Below are positions 49,138-57,020 of a stretch of 64,000 nt of DNA, piece after piece (position 1 is the first letter of the stretch; the number at the start of each line of letters is the position of its first letter). The translations under genes and the position numbers were made by a program. A model generated the notes under the pieces. The model saw only the letters and a program-made list of their open reading frames with translations, made no database searches and was not told the origin of the DNA. The DNA comes from Mycolicibacterium hippocampi (GTDB taxonomy: Bacteria > Actinomycetota > Actinomycetes > Mycobacteriales > Mycobacteriaceae). The stretch is from positions 4,960,001 to 5,024,000 of the forward strand of contig NZ_BLLB01000002.1 of NCBI RefSeq assembly GCF_010723735.1. The letters run 5' to 3'.

Positions 49138-49581
49138 TCACAGCTCCAGCAGCACGGTGACCGGGCCGTCGTTGACGAGGTCGACCTGCATGTGCGCGCC
49201 GAACACCCCGGTCTGCACGCGGGCGCCGAGGCCGGTCAGCACCTCGGCGAACGCATCGACCAGCGGTTCGGCGACCGCACCCGGTGCCGCGGCGTTCCAC
49301 GTCGGGCGTCGCCCCTTGGCCGTGTTGCCGTACAGCGTGAACTGACTGACCACCAGGATCGGCGCGCCGACGTCACTCGCGGATTTCTCGTCGTCCAGAA
49401 TCCGCAACTGCCAGAGTTTTTCGGCCAGCTTCCGGGCCGTGCCGACGTCATCGGTGTGGGTGACCCCCACCAGCGCGAGCAGGCCCTGACCGTCGGGCCG
49501 GATCTCGGCGACCGTCTCGGCCGCCGAGCCGGCACCGACCGTCACGCGCGCGGAGGTGACCCGCTGGACCAGAATCCTCAT
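49138..49581 (-). CDS. dtd: D-aminoacyl-tRNA deacylase
   Basis: A 147-residue DTD-family proofreading enzyme that hydrolyses D-aminoacyl-tRNA (and Gly-tRNAAla). Start MRILVQRVTSARVTV, the catalytic SQFTLYG motif and the cross-subunit NDGPVTV (GPV-type) loop are all present, with normal length. ATG 49581 lies 7 nt after a CAGCAT box. It ends 3 bp from the convergent AIM24 gene. It is a cytosolic homodimer in other bacteria. Confidence 0.93.
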   Translation of the reverse strand: MRILVQRVTSARVTVGAGSAAETVAEIRPDGQGLLALVGVTHTDDVGTARKLAEKLWQLRILDDEKSASDVGAPILVVSQFTLYGNTAKGRRPTWNAAAPGAVAEPLVDAFAEVLTGLGARVQTGVFGAHMQVDLVNDGPVTVLLEL

Positions 49582-49601
49582 GTCGGCGATGCTGCCATGC
49601 G

Positions 49602-50303
49602 CTACATGGAGTCCAGGATCTGCCTCATCGTGTCGATTTCGCGCACCTGGGCTTCGATGATGTCGGTCGCCAGCGCAACGGCGGGGTCGAACTGGCCGGC
49701 GTCGATCTCGCTCTGCGCCATCGTCACCGCGCCCTCGTGATGCTGGATCATCCCGGTGAGGAACTGCCGACTGGCATCGGCGCCCTGCGCCTGCCGCAGC
49801 GCCTCGAGCTGCTGGTCGGTCATCATCCCCATCGCCTCGTGCACGGACCCGTGCATCGGAGGATCGCCGGGCATGTCGTGGCCCTCGTGTCCGGACGGCG
49901 CCGGAGCTGCGCCCCACTGCGCGAGCCAACCCCTCATCGTCTCGATCTCGGGCCCCTGCGCGGCCTTGATCTGGTTGGCGAGCTCGGTCACGCGCGGATC
50001 GATGTCCTGCTTGACCAGGATGATGTCACTCATCACGATCGCCTGCTCGTGATGAGGGATCATGTCGCGGGCGAACGCGACATCCGCATCGTTGGGCGGG
50101 TCGGTGGGCGGATCGTTGTGGGCGTCGTTGTGCGTGTCACCGTGCGCACCGTCGTGTCCTTCGGCCGCTTGTGAGGTCGACTCCTGCGGCGGCGTCGCGG
50201 TGTCCTGCCCGGCCTCGGTGCCGTCACTGCTGCATCCCGCCATCAGCAGCACCAGCGTGGCACCCACGGCACCCACTCCAACCTGCACACTGTGTTTCCG
50301 CAT
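49602..50303 (-). CDS. DUF305 lipoprotein divergent from the copper operon
   Basis: A 233-residue predicted lipoprotein: signal ending VLLMAGC (Cys near 24), a His/Asp-rich linker (EGHDGAHGDTHNDAHND) and two DUF305 halves, each with a HHEQAIVMS or HHEGAVTMA motif rich in Met and His. Such motifs suggest copper or other metal binding outside the membrane. Its promoter overlaps the CsoR-type operator shared with copZ. AGGA precedes ATG 50303. A periplasmic copper-buffering role is inferred from His/Met content and operator sharing. Confidence 0.8.
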   Translation of the reverse strand: MRKHSVQVGVGAVGATLVLLMAGCSSDGTEAGQDTATPPQESTSQAAEGHDGAHGDTHNDAHNDPPTDPPNDADVAFARDMIPHHEQAIVMSDIILVKQDIDPRVTELANQIKAAQGPEIETMRGWLAQWGAAPAPSGHEGHDMPGDPPMHGSVHEAMGMMTDQQLEALRQAQGADASRQFLTGMIQHHEGAVTMAQSEIDAGQFDPAVALATDIIEAQVREIDTMRQILDSM

Positions 50304-50331
50304 CCGTTCCTGCTCCCTTCGAACCTCTTGA

Positions 50332-50348
50332 ATACCCTAGGGGGGTAT
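50332..50348. promoter_or_regulatory. CsoR-type copper operator
   Basis: ATACCCTAGGGGGGTAT has perfect ATACCC/GGGTAT arms around 5 bp, matching G-tract operators of the copper-sensing CsoR family. It overlaps both divergent -10 boxes. No csoR gene is in the window, so the regulator is encoded elsewhere. Confidence 0.75.
50334..50339 (-). promoter_or_regulatory. -10 box of the DUF305 lipoprotein gene
   Basis: TAGGGT on the minus strand lies inside the CsoR-type operator, implying a leader of about 24 nt before ATG 50303. Confidence 0.45.
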
Positions 50349-50351
50349 GGT
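50346..50351 (+). promoter_or_regulatory. -10 box of the copZ-copA operon
   Basis: TATGGT overlaps the right arm of the CsoR-type operator. An in-frame GTG begins 6 nt later (50358), so an N-terminally extended leaderless product is possible beside the ribosome-site start at 50391. Confidence 0.5.
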
Positions 50352-50390
50352 ACACAGGTGTCAAGCACGTCGTCACCGGAGAGGAACCCC

Positions 50391-50597
50391 ATGCGATCCA
50401 CCACCTTCACCGTTGCGGGAATGACCTGCGCAGGGTGCGCCTCCTCGGTGCGCGCCGAACTGACCGCCGTTCCCGGCGTCGTCGACGTCGACATCGACCT
50501 CTCCAAAGGTACGGTGACGATCGACAGCACCGAGCCGGTGGACAGCTTGGCCGTCCGCGCCGCCGTGGAAGAGGCCGGCTACCAGCTGGCCGGATGA
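50391..50597 (+). CDS. copZ: CopZ-like heavy-metal-associated chaperone
   Basis: A 68-residue HMA-domain protein with metal-binding GMTCAGCASSV and the usual ferredoxin-like length. CopZ proteins bind Cu(I) in the cytosol and hand it to the P1B ATPase. AGAGGA stands about 6 nt before ATG 50391. An in-frame GTG at 50358, leaderless by position, could add 11 residues. It overlaps the next gene by 4 bp. Regulated by the CsoR-type operator upstream. Confidence 0.88.
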   Translation: MRSTTFTVAGMTCAGCASSVRAELTAVPGVVDVDIDLSKGTVTIDSTEPVDSLAVRAAVEEAGYQLAG

Positions 50598-50773
50598 CAG
50601 GCGCCGCCGTGAACGTCGTCACCAGAATCGCAGTGTTCGCCGCCCTGCTCGTCGCGGTGTTCGCGGTCTCGGCCTGGGTGGGCGGCACCTTCGGCCCCGA
50701 GCCAAACAGCCCGGTGCCGCACTCTGAGTCGACGAGCGAGCACCTGCCCGCGCACGGCGAGGCCGGTCGATGA
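50594..50773 (+). CDS. Small single-pass membrane protein between copZ and copA
   Basis: A 59-residue protein: short cytosolic start, one helix (VVTRIAVFAALLVAVFAVSAWVGG, about 8-31) and an extracytoplasmic tail with Pro, Ser, Glu and two His but no Cys. It overlaps copZ and copA by 4 bp each, so it is stoichiometrically coupled to both. I do not recognise the family. Its place suggests a role in copper export, for instance as a CopA accessory; this is inference. Confidence 0.75.
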   Translation: MTGAAVNVVTRIAVFAALLVAVFAVSAWVGGTFGPEPNSPVPHSESTSEHLPAHGEAGR

Positions 50774-52983
50774 CGTCGGTCGACCTGTCGATCAGCGGGA
50801 TGACGTGCGCGTCCTGCGCGAGCCGCGTCGAGAAGAAGCTCAACAAACTCGACAACGTGGTGGCCACCGTCAACTTCGCGACCGAGAAGGCCCGCGTGCA
50901 GTTCGGTGACGACGTCACCCCGGAACAACTCGTGGCCGCCGTGGAGTCGGCCGGCTACCAGGCCCGGCTGCCCGAGCCGACCCCGCCATCAGACGGTCCT
51001 GTCGACGACCCGACCGCGGCGCTACGTCGGCGCCTGCTGATCTGCGTGATGCTGTCGGTCCCGGTGATCGCGATGGCGATGGCACCGGCATTGCAGTTCA
51101 CGTACTGGCAGTGGCTGTCGCTGACCTTGGCGGCCCCCGTCGTGGTGTGGGGTGCATGGCCGTTCCATCAGGCGGCGTGGACGAACCTGCGGCACGGGAC
51201 CGCGACCATGGACACGCTGATCTCGATCGGCACGCTGGCCGCCCTCGGCTGGTCGGTCTACGCGCTGTTCTGGGGTACCGCCGGGACGCCGGGCATGACG
51301 CATGCCTTCGAGCTGACCATCGCCCGCACCGACGGCACCGCCAACATCTACCTCGAAGCCGCCGCCGGGGTGACGACGTTCATCGTCGCCGGACGGTATT
51401 TCGAAGCGCGCGCCAAGCGGCGAGCGGGCGCAGCGCTGCGGGCGCTGATGGAGATGGGCGCCAAGGAGGTCTCGGTCCTCAGGGATGGCGTAGAGCAACG
51501 GATACCGGTCGACCTGCTGGGCGTCGCCGACGAGTTCGTGGTTCGGCCCGGGGAGAAGATCGCCGCCGACGGAGTGGTCATCGAGGGCAGTTCGGCCGTC
51601 GATGCGTCGATGCTGACCGGCGAGTCGGTGCCCGAGGAGGTGCAACCCGGCGACCAGGTGGTGGGTGCGACGGTCAACGTCGACGGCCGGCTGGTGGTGC
51701 GGGCCGAACGCGTGGGCTCCGATACCCAACTGGCCCAGATGGCCCGGCTGGTCGAGGACGCGCAGAACGGCAAGGCCCAGGCGCAGCGGTTGGCCGACCG
51801 GATCTCGGCGGTCTTCGTACCGGTCGTGATCGCGTTGTCGGTTGCGACACTTGGTTTCTGGGTCGGCGCGGGCGCGTCGGCCGCTGCCGCGTTCACGGCG
51901 GCGGTCGCAGTGCTGATCATCGCGTGCCCCTGCGCACTCGGGCTGGCCACGCCCACCGCGCTCATGGTCGGAACCGGGCGCGGGGCGCAGTTGGGCATCC
52001 TGATCAAGGGGCCCGAGGTATTGGAGTCCACCCGACAGGTCGACACGGTGATCCTCGACAAGACCGGCACCGTGACGACCGGCACGATGACGCTGTTCGA
52101 TGTGTTCGCCGTGGACGACGAGCAACCCGACCAGGTGCTGAGAATCGCCGGCGCCGTGGAGAGTCCGTCTGAGCATCCCATCGCCCGGGCGATCTCCGCC
52201 GGCGCCAGGGACAAGCTCGGCGAACTGCCCGGGGTCGAGGCGTTCACCAACCTGAGGGGCCTGGGTGTCGAGGGGACCGTCGACGGCCACACCGTGCTGC
52301 TGGGCCGGCTCAAGCTCCTGGCCGACCGGTCCTACGACGTGCCCGACAGCCTGGCCCTCGCCGCGCACCAGGCGGAGCTGGATGGCCGGACGGCCGTCGC
52401 CGTGGCGTGGGACGGGCGCGCCCGTGGGCTGCTGATGGTGGCCGATGCGGTGAAATCGACGTCCGCCGAAGCCATTTCCCTGCTGAAGCGCCTCGGACTG
52501 ACCCCGATGTTGGTGACCGGTGACAACGAAGCGGTTGCGCGCACGGTGGCGGCGCAGGTCGGCATCGACGCGGTGATCGCCGGCGTACTGCCACAGGACA
52601 AGGCCGACACCGTCAAGCGCCTGCAGAGCGACGGCAAGGTAGTGGCCATGGTGGGTGACGGCGTCAACGACGCAGCCGCACTGGCGCAGGCCGACCTGGG
52701 GCTGGCCATGGGCAGCGGAACCGACGTGGCCATCGAGGCGAGCGATCTGACGATCGTCGGTGACGACCTCCGGGCGGTGCCTGATGCGATCCGGTTGTCC
52801 CGCAGGACGTTGAGCACGATCAAGGGCAATCTGTTCTGGGCCTTCGGGTACAACGTCGCCGCACTACCGCTCGCCGCAGCCGGACTGCTCAACCCGATGA
52901 TCGCCGGTGCCGCAATGGCGTTCAGCTCGGTGTTCGTGGTCAGCAACAGTCTGCGGCTGCGCGGGTTCACCCCCTCGCGCTGA
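50770..52983 (+). CDS. copA: Copper-exporting P1B-type ATPase CopA
   Basis: A 737-residue heavy-metal P-type ATPase. An N-terminal HMA domain (GMTCASCASRV), eight predicted helices, actuator MLTGESVPEE, the intramembrane CPC motif (IIACPCALGLATPTA), phosphorylation DKTGTVTTG, the SEHPIARAI HP motif, MVGDGVNDAAALAQADLG, and late helix residues YNVAALPLAA plus MAFSSVFVVSNSLRL fit Cu(I) exporters (P1B-1). ATG 50770 overlaps the small membrane gene. It pumps Cu(I) out of the cytosol under CsoR-type control. Confidence 0.93.
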   Translation: MTSVDLSISGMTCASCASRVEKKLNKLDNVVATVNFATEKARVQFGDDVTPEQLVAAVESAGYQARLPEPTPPSDGPVDDPTAALRRRLLICVMLSVPVIAMAMAPALQFTYWQWLSLTLAAPVVVWGAWPFHQAAWTNLRHGTATMDTLISIGTLAALGWSVYALFWGTAGTPGMTHAFELTIARTDGTANIYLEAAAGVTTFIVAGRYFEARAKRRAGAALRALMEMGAKEVSVLRDGVEQRIPVDLLGVADEFVVRPGEKIAADGVVIEGSSAVDASMLTGESVPEEVQPGDQVVGATVNVDGRLVVRAERVGSDTQLAQMARLVEDAQNGKAQAQRLADRISAVFVPVVIALSVATLGFWVGAGASAAAAFTAAVAVLIIACPCALGLATPTALMVGTGRGAQLGILIKGPEVLESTRQVDTVILDKTGTVTTGTMTLFDVFAVDDEQPDQVLRIAGAVESPSEHPIARAISAGARDKLGELPGVEAFTNLRGLGVEGTVDGHTVLLGRLKLLADRSYDVPDSLALAAHQAELDGRTAVAVAWDGRARGLLMVADAVKSTSAEAISLLKRLGLTPMLVTGDNEAVARTVAAQVGIDAVIAGVLPQDKADTVKRLQSDGKVVAMVGDGVNDAAALAQADLGLAMGSGTDVAIEASDLTIVGDDLRAVPDAIRLSRRTLSTIKGNLFWAFGYNVAALPLAAAGLLNPMIAGAAMAFSSVFVVSNSLRLRGFTPSR

Positions 52984-53019
52984 TCACCTCCCGCGGTCAG
53001 GACAACAGTGACACCGATG

Positions 53020-53048
53020 TTGACAGGTGGTCCCACATTCTGAAGACT
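53020..53048 (+). promoter_or_regulatory. Possible promoter of the TetR gene
   Basis: TTGACA (53020-53025) and AAGACT (53043-53048) are 17 bp apart in the 145-bp gap after copA. The implied leader is about 75 nt. Tentative. Confidence 0.35.
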
Positions 53049-53128
53049 GAGATCCCTGAGCGCGGAGGTTCCGAATTCCGCTGAGAGACATCCCGTTCCT
53101 TCCTGCACATCGAGCACCGAGGTGACCA

Positions 53129-53785
53129 ATGCCCCCCACGCAGGAGTCCGGCGGCGGCACCGCAGTTGTCTCGCTGCGCGAGCGGCAGCGCAACGCACTG
53201 CGCGCCGACATCCAGCACGCTGCGCTGCGGATGTTCGCCGCGCACGGGTTCGACAACGTCACCACCGAGGCGATCGCCGAAGAGGTGGGCATCTCCCCCA
53301 GCACGTTCTTCCGACACGTTCCGAGCAAGGAGCACCTTCTTCTCGGAGCCACCCAGCGTGGACGGGCCGAGATCGTGGCCAACTTCCATGCCCGTCCGCA
53401 GGACGAGGACGTCGTGGATTCCCTGGCCGCGGCCATCCTTGCCCGCACCTCTCAGTTCGTGGACGACGACGAGACACTGGAACTGTGGCGCCAGGCGATG
53501 GCGTCGGCGCCGGCAGAGCTGCGGCGCGCGTCCCTGCTGAACCGCGAGGACTACGAAGAGTTGATCGGGGCGGTGGCACGTCGCTGGGACGACACCGTTC
53601 CCGCGGCAGACATGCGGGCCGGGGTACTCGTGCGCGCGGCCGTCGCAGCGGTCGAGTACGCCTACGAATGGTGGCTGGCCCACGGCCAGAGTGAATCCCT
53701 GCACGCTCTCACCGAGCAGGCCCTGCAACTGGTGACCCGCGGGCTCGCCGGACCGATCCCCCCGACACGTCGTCGCCGGCGATGA
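53129..53785 (+). CDS. TetR-family transcriptional regulator
   Basis: A 218-residue regulator. The N-terminal helix-turn-helix is AALRMFAAHGFDNVTTEAIAEEVGISPSTFFRHVPSKEHLL; the C-terminal ligand domain is helical and acidic (DDDETLELWRQAMA). The Arg-rich end (TRRRRR) is unusual but may simply be GC-driven. It converges on an SDR/reductase operon whose promoter carries an 8-bp direct repeat, so that operon may be its target. Ligand unknown. Confidence 0.85.
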   Translation: MPPTQESGGGTAVVSLRERQRNALRADIQHAALRMFAAHGFDNVTTEAIAEEVGISPSTFFRHVPSKEHLLLGATQRGRAEIVANFHARPQDEDVVDSLAAAILARTSQFVDDDETLELWRQAMASAPAELRRASLLNREDYEELIGAVARRWDDTVPAADMRAGVLVRAAVAAVEYAYEWWLAHGQSESLHALTEQALQLVTRGLAGPIPPTRRRRR

Positions 53786-53793
53786 TGCTCTCC

Positions 53794-53825
53794 CGGTGCG
53801 GTGACCGTATGTCGTTCACGCACCG
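53794..53825. terminator. Hairpin between convergent tetR and SDR genes
   Basis: CGGTGCGGTGA (53794-53804) pairs with TCACGCACCG (53816-53825), one bulge, across an 11-nt loop. It overlaps the SDR stop and lies 8 bp after tetR, so it could serve both. Confidence 0.45.
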
Positions 53826-54628
53826 CCGGCGGTAGGGCGCAGTCGCGGTACCGGCACCTCCATCGCCGGCCGTTCACAACCACCGTCGACGTGAAGCAGT
53901 TTGCCGGTGACCCACGCCGACGCCGGAGAGCACAGATAGAGTGCGGCGCAAGCGATGTCCTTGGGAGTTCCCGGCCGACCCATCGGGGTGTTGGCTTCGA
54001 ACTGGGCCCGCAGTTCGTCGTTGGTGAGCACCACGTCCAGACCCTGGGTGGCAACGCCGCCGACAATGATCCCGTTCACCCGAACGACAGGGGCGAACTC
54101 GACTGCGAGGTTGCGGGTCATCTGGTTGAGGGCGGCCTTTCCCGCGCCGTAGGCCGCGAACGACGGCATCACCATGTCGGAGGCCCGCGACGAGATGTTG
54201 ACGATCGCACCGCTGCCCGCGGTGTCGACCATCGCCTGTGCGCCTAGCTGGCTCATCAGGAACGGCGCGGTGACGTTGAATTTCATTGCCATGTCGAAGA
54301 ACTGCTCGGAAGTGGCCATCGCAGACCGTGGGCCGGTGCCGCCGGCGTTGTTGATCAGTACGTCCAGCCGGCCGTAGCGTTCGACCGCAGCGTCGATGAG
54401 TCGGCGTCGATCGTCGTCGGCCAGTACGTCGGTGACAACTGCCAGCGCGCTGCCACCGCCCTGCGCGACCTGGGCCACGACTGCGTCGAGATCGGCCTCT
54501 GTGCGGGCCCCGACCACGACACTGGCGCCGGCCTCCGCCAGACCCAATGCGATTCCACGGCCGATGCCCTGGCCGGCACCGGTGATGACGGCGACGCGAC
54601 CATCGAGGCGGAATTCGTCGAGGATCAC
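53816..54628 (-). CDS. SDR-family oxidoreductase
   Basis: A 270-residue classical SDR: VITGAGQGIGRGIA cofactor motif, NNAGG, catalytic Ser in IVNISSRASD, and YGAGK for Tyr-Lys. Arg in GARTEAD after strand 2 favours NADP(H). It ends VDGGCERP with a Pro/Arg tail. ATG 54628 overlaps the upstream reductase stop by 4 bp, so the pair acts in one pathway, probably on a lipid, steroid or xenobiotic intermediate (inference from mycobacterial habits). Confidence 0.82.
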   Translation of the reverse strand: MILDEFRLDGRVAVITGAGQGIGRGIALGLAEAGASVVVGARTEADLDAVVAQVAQGGGSALAVVTDVLADDDRRRLIDAAVERYGRLDVLINNAGGTGPRSAMATSEQFFDMAMKFNVTAPFLMSQLGAQAMVDTAGSGAIVNISSRASDMVMPSFAAYGAGKAALNQMTRNLAVEFAPVVRVNGIIVGGVATQGLDVVLTNDELRAQFEANTPMGRPGTPKDIACAALYLCSPASAWVTGKLLHVDGGCERPAMEVPVPRLRPTAGGA

Positions 54629-55704
54629 TTGATGCGGCCCAGTCCGAACTGCGGTGCTGCGCGGCCGGCGAGCAACGGCAGGTCGAGATAGGTCTTGATG
54701 CCGGGATCGGCGGCCACGACGTACGGGATCGCGCTGACACAGTGGTTGGCGGTGACGACGATCCCGGGGTTGCGAACCAACCCCTCCTCGATGGTGTCGG
54801 GCTGCAGCCCTTTGAACGTCAGCTTCACATCGGGTTCACCGCTGATCTCCACCTCGAACCGCTCCCCCTCGGGTCCGAAACTCCAGGCCGGGTCGAAGTG
54901 CTCCTCACCCATGAACCAGTTGACGCTTGCCGTGACGACGGGCGTCCCATCCACCAGAGCCCGCCAGTGGAACTTTCGCGCGGCGACCTGACCCGGCTCG
55001 ATGATGCCTACCGGAGTGTCGATCGGTTGCGTGGCCACCGCGACCTCCTGCACGGTGTCGAGTTCGGGATCGATGTCGAACCCCATCTCCGTCACAATCA
55101 TCCGGACCGAGGCCTTGAATCCCGCGGCGAGCAGGTCGACGATCGGTCCGGCCATCGCCACTTCGGGCGGCACGCCGAACCCCATGATGTGGCGCACCAC
55201 GTCGGGCGCGTTGTAGGTGCGGATGTCGCTGAACTCCTCCGACCGCACATGGGTGACACCGGCGGTCAGCGCAGAGACCATCAGGGGAAACCGCTCCGTG
55301 ATGCCACCAGGATGGATACCGGTGCCGTGCAACGTGCTTCGACCCTGTGCGCACGCGTCGAGAATCGCCCCGCAGTTGTCGAGATCCGGGTAGACCCAGC
55401 CGACGGGGGTGACGACGTTCTTGCCCGAGCGGAGGATCGCCACCACCTCGTCCTCGTTGGGGAGGAGCGGACTGTAGACCACACACTCGGCGTCGAGGGC
55501 CAGTATCTCGTCGACGCTGGTGGTCGCTTCGACGCCGATGGGCTCCATCCCGACGAGCTCGCCGACGTCTCTGCCGTGCTTGGCCTCCGAATGCACCCAT
55601 GCCCCGACCAGTTCGAGGTCGGGATGTGCCAGCACCCCTTCGATCGCAGCCTTACCCACGCCCCCGGTCGCCCACTGCACCACTCGAATCGCCATGGGCA
55701 CCAT
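54625..55704 (-). CDS. DapB-like/amine-dehydrogenase-type NAD(P) reductase
   Basis: A 359-residue protein starting MAIRVVQWATGGVGKAAIEGVL, a Rossmann fold similar to dihydrodipicolinate reductase N-terminal domains and 2,4-diaminopentanoate dehydrogenase. Mycobacteria carry many copies annotated as dihydrodipicolinate-reductase-like; they are not the lysine-pathway enzyme. ATG 55704 has AGGA 6 nt upstream and is preferred over 55695. It is cotranscribed with the SDR. Substrate unknown. Confidence 0.75.
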   Translation of the reverse strand: MVPMAIRVVQWATGGVGKAAIEGVLAHPDLELVGAWVHSEAKHGRDVGELVGMEPIGVEATTSVDEILALDAECVVYSPLLPNEDEVVAILRSGKNVVTPVGWVYPDLDNCGAILDACAQGRSTLHGTGIHPGGITERFPLMVSALTAGVTHVRSEEFSDIRTYNAPDVVRHIMGFGVPPEVAMAGPIVDLLAAGFKASVRMIVTEMGFDIDPELDTVQEVAVATQPIDTPVGIIEPGQVAARKFHWRALVDGTPVVTASVNWFMGEEHFDPAWSFGPEGERFEVEISGEPDVKLTFKGLQPDTIEEGLVRNPGIVVTANHCVSAIPYVVAADPGIKTYLDLPLLAGRAAPQFGLGRIK

Positions 55705-55720
55705 TCAAGTCCTACGTGAG

Positions 55721-55746
55721 AGTGACTGTCAATATCGTAGTGACTG
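55721..55746 (-). promoter_or_regulatory. -10 box embedded in an 18-bp-period direct repeat
   Basis: AGTGACTG occurs exactly at 55721-55728 and 55739-55746. On the minus strand TACGAT (55739-55734) lies between them as a -10 box, giving a leader of about 23 nt before ATG 55704. The repeats are a likely operator, perhaps for the linked TetR. Confidence 0.5.
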
Positions 55747-55761
55747 GCATTCTGCGCAGAT

Positions 55762-55793
55762 CCGCGGCGCACTCACGGTGCGCGTAGCCGCGG
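55762..55793 (-). terminator. Hairpin downstream of the cyclase gene
   Basis: GCGCAC and GTGCGC form a 6-bp stem with a 5-nt loop; outer CCGCG/CGCGG arms extend it asymmetrically. It lies about 70 nt past the cyclase stop and before the next promoter. Confidence 0.4.
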
Positions 55794-55860
55794 GGGCGTG
55801 ATGTTCCGATCGGGATGGGGCCCGGGAACGACATGCCGGGGCCGGGCGCCCAGGCGGGCA

Positions 55861-56976
55861 TCACTCCGCCCGTCGCGCCCGGAACGCCTTGACATCGGGC
55901 TTGATGCCCTTGAGGTGTTTCGCACCGGCGAACGACCATGTGAAGCGGTCGTCGTCGCCGATCGCCTCGCGGGTCGCCTCGGCCACGAGCACCGAACCGG
56001 GCCGCGCCGCGCCGGTCACCCGGGCCGCCAGGTTCACCGGGCTGCCGAACCAGTCCCCCTCCCGGCTGACGGCCATGCCGGTCGCGACGCCGACACGTAA
56101 CCGCGGGAACCCATCGTCGCTCTCGGTGGCCTCGACCAACTGCAGGACCGCGTCCAGCAGCGGTGCCGGGTCCGGGCTGACGAGCATCACCTCGTCGCCG
56201 ATGGTCTTGATGAATCGCACCGGCCCGACCGACACGTCGCGGGTCAGCAGGGCCAGCCGCTGCGACAACCGCTCGAGATCTTCGGGCTGTAGCGCTTCGC
56301 CCAGGCTGGTGAAGCCGACGAGGTCCGCGAATCCGATCGTCACCAGCCGCGCGCCGGGCAGGTGCTGACCTTCGGCCCGCTCCGTCGCGTTGATGGCTTC
56401 GGTCTCGATCGCGTGGCGCAACTGCAGCAGCAGCACCTCTTCGATCATCGGACCCAGCAGGGGTGCCACGTTGCCGACGAGCACCTCGGAGGCTTGCGCG
56501 ATCTCCAATTCGGTTGCGCCGGGCCGCATCACGGCAGCCAGCGCGGCATGGCGCATCGCCTCTGCAGCCCGGGACAGGCCATCACCGAGCAGCCGCGTGA
56601 TCTGCAGCAGTTCGTCGGGTTGAATGCCCGCGTCGAGGAACTCCCGGGTGAACTTGGCGGACTCCGCGTCGGCGCGCAGGAACACGGCAGCGTCCGGGTC
56701 CTCGACCCGCGGCAGACCCATCGCACGTTGCATCCGTTGGAACAGATCGACATCGACCCCCGCTTTGGCGGCGGCCAACCGTGCAGAGACGTACTGACCG
56801 TCGTCACCGATGACTCGCCGCGACGCCAGCATCATCGGCGCCGAGGTGCCACGGATCTGCTCGAGGCTCACCCCACGCTCGATCAGCCAGGGGATCAGCT
56901 CGGCGCGCTCTGCCCGCGCCTTCCCTTCGAGCCCGTCGAGCAGTCCGGATGCCTCGAGATCGACTTCGTCATGCAC
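55861..56976 (-). CDS. Class III adenylate cyclase (Rv1264-like)
   Basis: A 371-residue cytosolic cyclase. The N-terminal regulatory half (DLEASGLLDGLEGKARAERAELIPWLIERGVS... to about residue 200) resembles the autoinhibitory, pH-sensing domain of M. tuberculosis Rv1264. The catalytic half has metal-binding Asp in VTIGFADLVGFT and in FIKTIGDEVMLV, and GDWFGSPVNLAARVTG near the C-terminus. GTG 56976 is chosen because TACGTT lies 6 nt upstream, giving a length like Rv1264; ATG 57015 would add 13 residues. It makes cAMP from ATP. Confidence 0.87.
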   Translation of the reverse strand: MHDEVDLEASGLLDGLEGKARAERAELIPWLIERGVSLEQIRGTSAPMMLASRRVIGDDGQYVSARLAAAKAGVDVDLFQRMQRAMGLPRVEDPDAAVFLRADAESAKFTREFLDAGIQPDELLQITRLLGDGLSRAAEAMRHAALAAVMRPGATELEIAQASEVLVGNVAPLLGPMIEEVLLLQLRHAIETEAINATERAEGQHLPGARLVTIGFADLVGFTSLGEALQPEDLERLSQRLALLTRDVSVGPVRFIKTIGDEVMLVSPDPAPLLDAVLQLVEATESDDGFPRLRVGVATGMAVSREGDWFGSPVNLAARVTGAARPGSVLVAEATREAIGDDDRFTWSFAGAKHLKGIKPDVKAFRARRAE

Positions 56977-56982
56977 CTGCCC

Positions 56983-56988
56983 AACGTA
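56983..56988 (-). promoter_or_regulatory. -10 box of the cyclase gene
   Basis: TACGTT on the minus strand lies 6 nt before GTG 56976, indicating a leaderless transcript. Confidence 0.5.
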
Positions 56989-57020
56989 TACGGCGCCCGC
57001 CGGTGCGATAGACATGAACG

